Source: Nitrospinota bacterium
Lineage (GTDB): Bacteria; Nitrospinota; Nitrospinia; Nitrospinales; Nitrospinaceae
DNA: 10,680 bases
NCBI GenBank assembly: GCA_027298165.1
Contig: JAPUGN010000177.1
Coordinates: 1-10,680, forward strand
Direction of reading: 5' to 3'
The translations under genes and the position numbers were made by a program. Positions 6,165-10,680 of the stretch are shown piece after piece. How positions within the stretch are numbered: the stretch's first letter is position 1; each line of letters begins with the position of its first letter. Below the pieces are notes generated by a model. It saw only the letters and a list, made by a program, of their open reading frames with translations, was not told where the DNA came from and did no database searches.

Positions 6165-7519
6165 TCGGCAAGCCTCACCTGTGAGGTGATCAATTCTTCA
6201 GCCAACTGCTCCGCTTCTTCCCGGGTGTGAATGGTTCCGAGCACCCGTGCCTCTTCCACCTTGTCGAGAATGCTCTTGAACAGGGGCGAGGGCTCCAGCT
6301 TGAACCTTTTTTTCAAGGCCGTGCCATCCAGAAGTGCCGGACGGTCCTGTGCCGGGATATACACTTCGATATAAAAATCGAGGATGCGATTCATCAGGGG
6401 CACAAAATAAGCGATATCTTCCTGATGTCCTAACCGGATCGCCAAAGATAATAATAAGGAGGAAATTAATTCGCTTCCGCTTTGCCGGATCAATTGGTAA
6501 ATTGCCGAGTCCGGCTCAAAACCCCGGGAGGCGCTTCGTGATTCCGACAGCACCCGGGCGGAAAATTTCAGAGTCCGGTCCACAAACTGAATATCGGCGT
6601 TGCTCAAGCGGAATTCTTTGAGAGCATCGACCCTGCCGGCTTCATCCCTGCCGTTCGATGCCGATAAAAGCGCCGACCATTTTATCAGGGCGTAACGATG
6701 ATGTTCCGAAAGATAAGCTTTAATCAGTGGCGCGTGAGGTTCTAGGAAGGTCTCCGGACGGCTCAGGGTTCTCTCCAGCTCGGCGAAGGCGTTCAGAGTA
6801 TCCTCCCAGGCGGTGGTATCGGGACGGCACCCCGGCTGCATTTTTAGCTCCGCAAAGCCGGGAAACAGGACTTCGATCAATCCGGTTTGATCCATCCCGT
6901 CAAGGTGGGAGCGGGCGGCTCCCAGTAAATTGAGCAGTTCGTAGGCAACCCTTTCTTTTGCGGTTTTCTTTAAACTGTCTTTATGCTTTTGGATGTGCGC
7001 CAGGGTTACCGGTTCGACAGTGAATTGCAAGGTCGCGGCAAACCGAAAGGCACGGAGGAGGCGGAGCGGATCTTCTTCGAACGCCCGGCCCGGAACCACG
7101 CGGATGACTTTATGGCGCAGGTCTTCCCGGCCCTGGAAGGGGTCGATGAGGTTGGGTTTATCTTCAATGAAATCTGCAAGGGGTATGGCCATCGCGTTGA
7201 TGGTGAAATCCCGCTGACCCAGGTCGTCTTCGATGGTGTTTCCCTGCAGGGTGGTGAAATCAAATATCAGGTTTTTGTCCAGCACCACCCGATAAGTTTC
7301 CCTGCCGGGCGTTTCATCGAGAGGCACTCGTGTCCGCTGAGCCTGCTGTGCCCATTGGCGGGCGATTTCCGGGGCCTGCGGCGAAGTGAAATCGTAGTCC
7401 GTGCAGGGCCCTCCCGGGAGATGGTCCCGGATAGCCCCGCCGATCAGATAGATCGGGTTCCCGCGTTCCTGGGAAATCCGGTTCAAGCCGATCAGCAGGT
7501 TTTGAGTCGATGGATCCAT
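6161..7519 (-). CDS. Class II tRNA nucleotidyltransferase (CCA-adding enzyme) or poly(A) polymerase
   Basis: Template-independent nucleotidyltransferase that either adds or repairs the CCA end of tRNA or adds poly(A) tails; the two activities cannot be separated safely by reading. The 452 residues include the head motif LIGGAIRDHLPGG (25-37) with the metal-binding aspartates Asp41 and Asp43 in TDYDF. Then come the IEDDLGQRDFTINAMA block (96-111), DPFQGREDL (126-134) and the nucleotide-selecting helix EEDPLRLLRAFRF (148-160). The C-terminal part ends in a family-like PALLDGTALKKRF and SPLFKSILDKVEEA region. Where many relatives carry an HD phosphohydrolase motif, this protein reads KWSALLSASNG (280-290), so no HD metal site is visible. 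The ATG at 7519 has only a weak ribosome site. It is first in a two-gene unit with the hydrolase. Confidence 0.9.
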   Translation of the reverse strand: MDPSTQNLLIGLNRISQERGNPIYLIGGAIRDHLPGGPCTDYDFTSPQAPEIARQWAQQAQRTRVPLDETPGRETYRVVLDKNLIFDFTTLQGNTIEDDLGQRDFTINAMAIPLADFIEDKPNLIDPFQGREDLRHKVIRVVPGRAFEEDPLRLLRAFRFAATLQFTVEPVTLAHIQKHKDSLKKTAKERVAYELLNLLGAARSHLDGMDQTGLIEVLFPGFAELKMQPGCRPDTTAWEDTLNAFAELERTLSRPETFLEPHAPLIKAYLSEHHRYALIKWSALLSASNGRDEAGRVDALKEFRLSNADIQFVDRTLKFSARVLSESRSASRGFEPDSAIYQLIRQSGSELISSLLLSLAIRLGHQEDIAYFVPLMNRILDFYIEVYIPAQDRPALLDGTALKKRFKLEPSPLFKSILDKVEEARVLGTIHTREEAEQLAEELITSQVRLAE

Positions 7520-7552
7520 ATGATTTAGTCGAATAGGTGGATTGCAGAATCT

Positions 7553-7580
7553 ATAATATCAGGTCGGGCGGCAAAGCCAA
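7553..7580 (-). promoter_or_regulatory. Probable promoter of the nucleotidyltransferase-hydrolase unit
   Basis: A -35-like TTGGCT (7575-7580, four of six consensus bases), a 16-bp spacer and a -10 box TATTAT (7553-7558, five of six) preceded by an extended -10 TGA. It sits in the 108-nt gap between the glycosyltransferase stop and the ATG at 7519, giving a leader of about 25-30 nt. No terminator for the glycosyltransferase is evident in this gap. Confidence 0.55.
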
Positions 7581-7627
7581 AGGGTGAGATGTTAATGTGG
7601 CAATGCTCTATTTCATGACAATTGATT

Positions 7628-9232
7628 TTAACGGTTAGAACAGCGCTCCTTGAGCTTTTCTATAATTTTACGGGTGTGTTCTTTCCAAGTGTATTTGTCG
7701 ACCACTTCGCGTTGCGCCGCTTCAGCCATGCGTTGGCGTGTTTCCGGATTATCAATAAGAAACTTAAGGCCGTGCATTAAAGATTCCGCATCTCCCGGCT
7801 TGACTAGCCACCCGGTGTGGTCGTGTTGGAGGACTTCGCCTATTTGGTCGAGATCGGAAGCCACAATTCCTTTCCCCATTGCCATGTATTCAAACAGCTT
7901 GGTGGGGGAACCGAAAAACGGGGTGCCGTCCGGATTGAGGACATGGGGTGAAGCCAGGAGATCGCAAGCGGCCAAATGCGCCGGTCCTTCCTCTTGTGGA
8001 ACGATTCCGGTGAGTATGCTTTCCGGCGTGACTCCATTGACTTCAAGTTGTCGCTTTACTTCGCTCATGGTGTAGCCGTCGCCGATCATTAACAGGCGGG
8101 TCGTATCACGGGATTGGGGATATTGCCGGAGGAGCAACCCGAAGGCTTCGGCCAAAACTTCCGCGCCATGCCATTTGCCAAAGGTGCCGATAAAACCGAT
8201 CACCGTCCTGCCTTCCAGATTATATTTACGGCGGATTTCTGATCCGTCAACCCCCGGAGAATAGATTTCAGGATCAACGCCGTTGGGGTTGACCAGAATT
8301 TTATCGGAATCTACACCGCGACTAACGAGCTCATTCTTCAAGGGCTGGCTCACAACCACAACCACATCCGCCAACCTGACATTTACCATCTCAACTTCAT
8401 TTGCTAATTTCTCGTAACTGAGGCCTTTAGCCCAATGCTTGGCTGTCCAGATTGCTGGACAATTGAATTCGAGAACTAGGGGAATTTTAAATTTTTCCGC
8501 GATCAATGCTCCGGAATAGTTGTAATCGGAATACCTTTGGTAGATAAACGAAAAGGAAAGGTCTCCTCGCTTCGACAGCGCTTCGTTGAAAATCAGGGCG
8601 CTACTTTCCAGAAGCAGGATGGTATCGAAATTCCTGAATTGTTTTTCCAGGAAGATTTCATGTAAGGATATCCGGGAGTCGAGGTTGGGGATTTTCTGGG
8701 TGGTCAGGAACACTGGATTTGCCGAGAATCGCTCAAGATTGTTAAGAACGCCGGCGGTATGGCCCATGGGTCCGCCTGCCAGAATTCCCGAAGCCCGGTC
8801 CGTCCTCAGATATAAAGGCGGGTTATTGAGATTCAGGACAGGGCGCCGCCGGAGCGGTGTCCGGTTCAATTTTTTTATGGCTTGGCGGTGGCGCAGAAGG
8901 CAAAAGGGGATTTGAATTCCCTCCTTAAGAAATTCGTAGAAGTGACAGACTAGCAAGAATAGCGTAACAGGATAGCGGTTCCCTTTGATGTCCTGAACGT
9001 AGCATTTTCCCCTGCAGATTGATTTTAAGATTAAAAAACAGAGGAACGGGCGAATGATCCGCCGGTAATTGGACACATAAAAAACCGATCGCTTGTAACG
9101 AAACAGATGCGAAATGATTTTTCCGGATCGCACACAATCACCCAAGTCCCCGATAGTCATTACCCGGGTTTCCGGATCGGCAGTGTATTTTATGTGGACC
9201 GTTTCGAGGACAATTAAATTATCTTTTTTCAT
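7628..9232 (-). CDS. Family 4 (GT-B) glycosyltransferase with N-terminal extension
   Basis: Predicted sugar transferase acting at the cytoplasmic face of the membrane, probably in polysaccharide or glycoconjugate assembly; donor and acceptor are unknown. At 534 residues it is longer than the usual 350-420. The GT-B core starts near residue 148 (GILAGGPMGHTAGVLNN). The C-terminal nucleotide-sugar domain shows VNPNGVDPEIYSP (314-326), IGFIGTFGKWHGAEVLAEAF (345-364) and SPTKLFEYMAMGKGIVASD (442-460). Glu448 is the retained glutamate of the GT4 E-x7-E pattern; the first position is Phe440. Residues 1-145 form an extra basic region with hydrophobic patches (62-71, 88-96), perhaps for membrane association. 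The ATG at 9232 is the only start supporting this extension, and its ribosome site is weak. By eye the gene is more A/T-rich than the cobalamin block, and it follows an asparagine synthetase-like gene. Confidence 0.87.
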   Translation of the reverse strand: MKKDNLIVLETVHIKYTADPETRVMTIGDLGDCVRSGKIISHLFRYKRSVFYVSNYRRIIRPFLCFLILKSICRGKCYVQDIKGNRYPVTLFLLVCHFYEFLKEGIQIPFCLLRHRQAIKKLNRTPLRRRPVLNLNNPPLYLRTDRASGILAGGPMGHTAGVLNNLERFSANPVFLTTQKIPNLDSRISLHEIFLEKQFRNFDTILLLESSALIFNEALSKRGDLSFSFIYQRYSDYNYSGALIAEKFKIPLVLEFNCPAIWTAKHWAKGLSYEKLANEVEMVNVRLADVVVVVSQPLKNELVSRGVDSDKILVNPNGVDPEIYSPGVDGSEIRRKYNLEGRTVIGFIGTFGKWHGAEVLAEAFGLLLRQYPQSRDTTRLLMIGDGYTMSEVKRQLEVNGVTPESILTGIVPQEEGPAHLAACDLLASPHVLNPDGTPFFGSPTKLFEYMAMGKGIVASDLDQIGEVLQHDHTGWLVKPGDAESLMHGLKFLIDNPETRQRMAEAAQREVVDKYTWKEHTRKIIEKLKERCSNR

Positions 9233-9367
9233 GCATCCGGTATTTTGTTTGAATTAAGGTGCTTGTGTGAAGAAAATAGATTAAAAAAGTAAGCATTCCA
9301 AATTCAGAGCCCTAAATCGTCTCCAGTTTTAATCCGTAGCAATCTCAATAGTATAATGGGGGTTGAT

Positions 9368-10680
9368 TCAAGCGAAATATTTTTTCCACCAGAGAGCCAG
9401 ATTGAACAGGGACCAGATTAGAGGACTTTGTCTGCGCTCGATTAACCGTTGAATTTCGGAGTAATGGATAAAATCGGTTTCATCACAAAAGGATTTCAAT
9501 TCTTTTTGGGTTTGTGCCCCCAGCCGGTCCAGGAACCATTCATGGATCGGGACTCCAAAACCCTGTTTTTTGCGGTCGATCAATTCGTCGGGGATTATGC
9601 CTCGAACCGATTTCTTAAGGATATGTTTTAGGTTTCCGTTTCGGGTTTTCACCGCTTCCGGAATGCTCATGGCCAGTTCGACAAATTTGTGGTCCAGAAA
9701 TGGCACCCGGCTTTCCAGGCTGACTCCCATACTCATTTTGTCCACCCGCATCAACAGCAGTTCCGGAAGTCTCAGATTCAAGTCCAGGTAACTCATCCAT
9801 TGCAGCGGTTTTTGCTCCCATGCTTTTTGGCGGAAACAGTCATGGATCGGTTTTAGCGCTTCCCAGGAAGAGAAATTCTGAAAGCGCTTTTTAAGACGGG
9901 GCGAAAGAAGGTTTTGTTTATGTGTTTCCGTGAAAGCTTCCGCACTCCCCCAGAAGACCGGAAGGTCATGGGCGCCCCGCCGAAGCCATTCATAATATAA
10001 AGTTTTTTCCTGGCCCAGCAGGCGCAGTCCTGCGAGGCCGAATTTTTTAAGAGCGGCGGGCACCGGCCAGGCGTTTTTGTATTGCAGTTCCAACAGCAGT
10101 TTCGAATCGAGGTAACCCCAGAACAGCTCATCGGCACCTTCTCCCACTTGGCAGACGGTGACCCCGTTATCACGGGCCAGTTTGGAAACATAATACACGG
10201 GGACGCACACCGGATCGGCGATCGGTTCATCTTGCAGGTGAATCATTTGCGGTAAGAAATCGATCAAGTCGTCTTGGGTGAGCAGACGGTCATGGTATTC
10301 AGCTCCAATTTCTTGAGCCATGCTCCGGGCAAAATGGATTTCGTTCTGATAGCTTTCGTATTCTCCCTGATAGCCGATGGAAAAGGTGCGGATGGGGCGG
10401 GATTCTCCTTCGGAAAATAAAGCCGCGTTGGTGCTGGAGTCGATACCCCCGGAGAGAAACACCCCGACCGGCACATCGCTCACCTTTCGCAGTTGGACGG
10501 CAGTCCGCAACTCTTCCAGCAGGCGCTCGCTGATTTCATCCTCTGATACATCCGTAAGGGGTTGAGTGTGGTCCCACACATCCCAATATTTGTATTCCTG
10601 AACCGTTCCCTTGGTGGTCACCCGTAACCAGGTACACGGCGCCAGTGTTTGTATTCCGTCGAACAGAGTTTGCGGGCCTG
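9368..10680 (-). CDS. Asparagine synthetase-like amidotransferase (5' end off the window)
   Basis: Synthetase half of a glutamine-hydrolysing asparagine synthetase (AsnB family). It would adenylate a carboxylate with ATP and amidate it with ammonia from glutamine. About 437 residues are visible; the N-terminal glutaminase domain lies beyond the right edge. The frame continues from the edge through GPQTLFDGI, a block that normally ends the glutaminase domain, so the GTG at 10621 is not the start. The PP-loop pyrophosphatase motif FLSGGIDSS lies at about 10433-10459. Later blocks are VGEGADELFWGY, RVDKMSMGVSLESRVPFLDH and RKKQGFGVPIHEWF, all typical of the family. The protein ends in WWKKYFA. 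Relatives in surface-polysaccharide loci often amidate sugars or peptides instead of aspartate, and the glycosyltransferase next door makes that plausible here. The gene is uninterrupted. Confidence 0.9.
   Translation of the reverse strand, partial: GPQTLFDGIQTLAPCTWLRVTTKGTVQEYKYWDVWDHTQPLTDVSEDEISERLLEELRTAVQLRKVSDVPVGVFLSGGIDSSTNAALFSEGESRPIRTFSIGYQGEYESYQNEIHFARSMAQEIGAEYHDRLLTQDDLIDFLPQMIHLQDEPIADPVCVPVYYVSKLARDNGVTVCQVGEGADELFWGYLDSKLLLELQYKNAWPVPAALKKFGLAGLRLLGQEKTLYYEWLRRGAHDLPVFWGSAEAFTETHKQNLLSPRLKKRFQNFSSWEALKPIHDCFRQKAWEQKPLQWMSYLDLNLRLPELLLMRVDKMSMGVSLESRVPFLDHKFVELAMSIPEAVKTRNGNLKHILKKSVRGIIPDELIDRKKQGFGVPIHEWFLDRLGAQTQKELKSFCDETDFIHYSEIQRLIERRQSPLIWSLFNLALWWKKYFA

Noticed and set aside
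6983..7528. Long plus-strand open frame of 181 codons (and similar ones at 2759-3241, 4685-5104 and 243-692).
   Set aside because: They are antisense to well-supported minus-strand genes, have no recognisable motifs or consistent ribosome sites, and are explained by codon bias of the real genes.
9273..9301. Promoter candidate for the glycosyltransferase: TTGGAA (9296-9301), 17 bp, TATTTT (9273-9278).
   Set aside because: Each box matches only four of six consensus bases and the region is A/T-rich, so chance matches are likely. It was left out of the feature list.
10619..10621. GTG codon as start of a 417-residue asparagine synthetase-like protein.
   Set aside because: The frame continues upstream to the edge with GPQTLFDGIQTLAP, which matches the end of the glutaminase half of AsnB proteins, so the gene is simply cut by the window.
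1..10680. Mobile element, CRISPR, tRNA or phage signals.
   Set aside because: No transposase or integrase motifs, no regularly spaced repeats, no tRNA cloverleaf and no terminal inverted repeats were seen on reading both strands.

Overview
Every gene in this window lies on the minus strand, so transcription runs from high to low coordinates. The cell envelope is Gram-negative: there is a TonB-dependent outer-membrane receptor, a periplasmic binding protein with a signal peptide, and an inner-membrane ABC importer. Base composition looks moderate (roughly 50-55% GC by eye). No gene fixes the taxon. A Nitrospinota- or deltaproteobacteria-like organism is only a weak guess.

Right part (10680 to 7628): the C-terminal portion of an asparagine synthetase-like amidotransferase runs in from beyond the right edge. 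It is followed by a family 4 glycosyltransferase with an unusual N-terminal extension of about 145 residues. Together they look like the end of a cell-surface polysaccharide or glycoconjugate locus.

Middle part (7580 to 5508): a recognisable promoter precedes a two-gene unit. It encodes a class II tRNA nucleotidyltransferase (CCA-adding or poly(A) polymerase type) and a small serine hydrolase of the phospholipase/carboxylesterase family, whose genes overlap by ATGA.

Left part (5478 to 1): a cobalamin acquisition locus. A promoter (TTGACA, 16 bp, TATGCT) drives a leader holding a cobalamin riboswitch and an intrinsic terminator, then btuF, btuD, btuC and cobQ, packed with a 4-nt gap and two ATGA overlaps. 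Fifteen bases after the cobQ stop a second cobalamin riboswitch begins. It has no terminator and leads into a btuB-type TonB-dependent receptor cut by the left edge. The receptor would take corrinoids across the outer membrane, BtuF would bind them in the periplasm, and BtuCD would import them. CobQ is a biosynthetic enzyme (cobyric acid synthase) sitting inside this uptake operon.

The most interesting signal is the regulatory RNA. The upstream riboswitch shows a full set of mutually exclusive pairings (P1, an L5-L13 kissing contact, an antiterminator and a terminator) that suggests a cobalamin-induced transcriptional off-switch. The second riboswitch seems to act at the ribosome-binding site instead. 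No tRNA, rRNA, CRISPR array or mobile element was seen, and no wholly new system was recognised.
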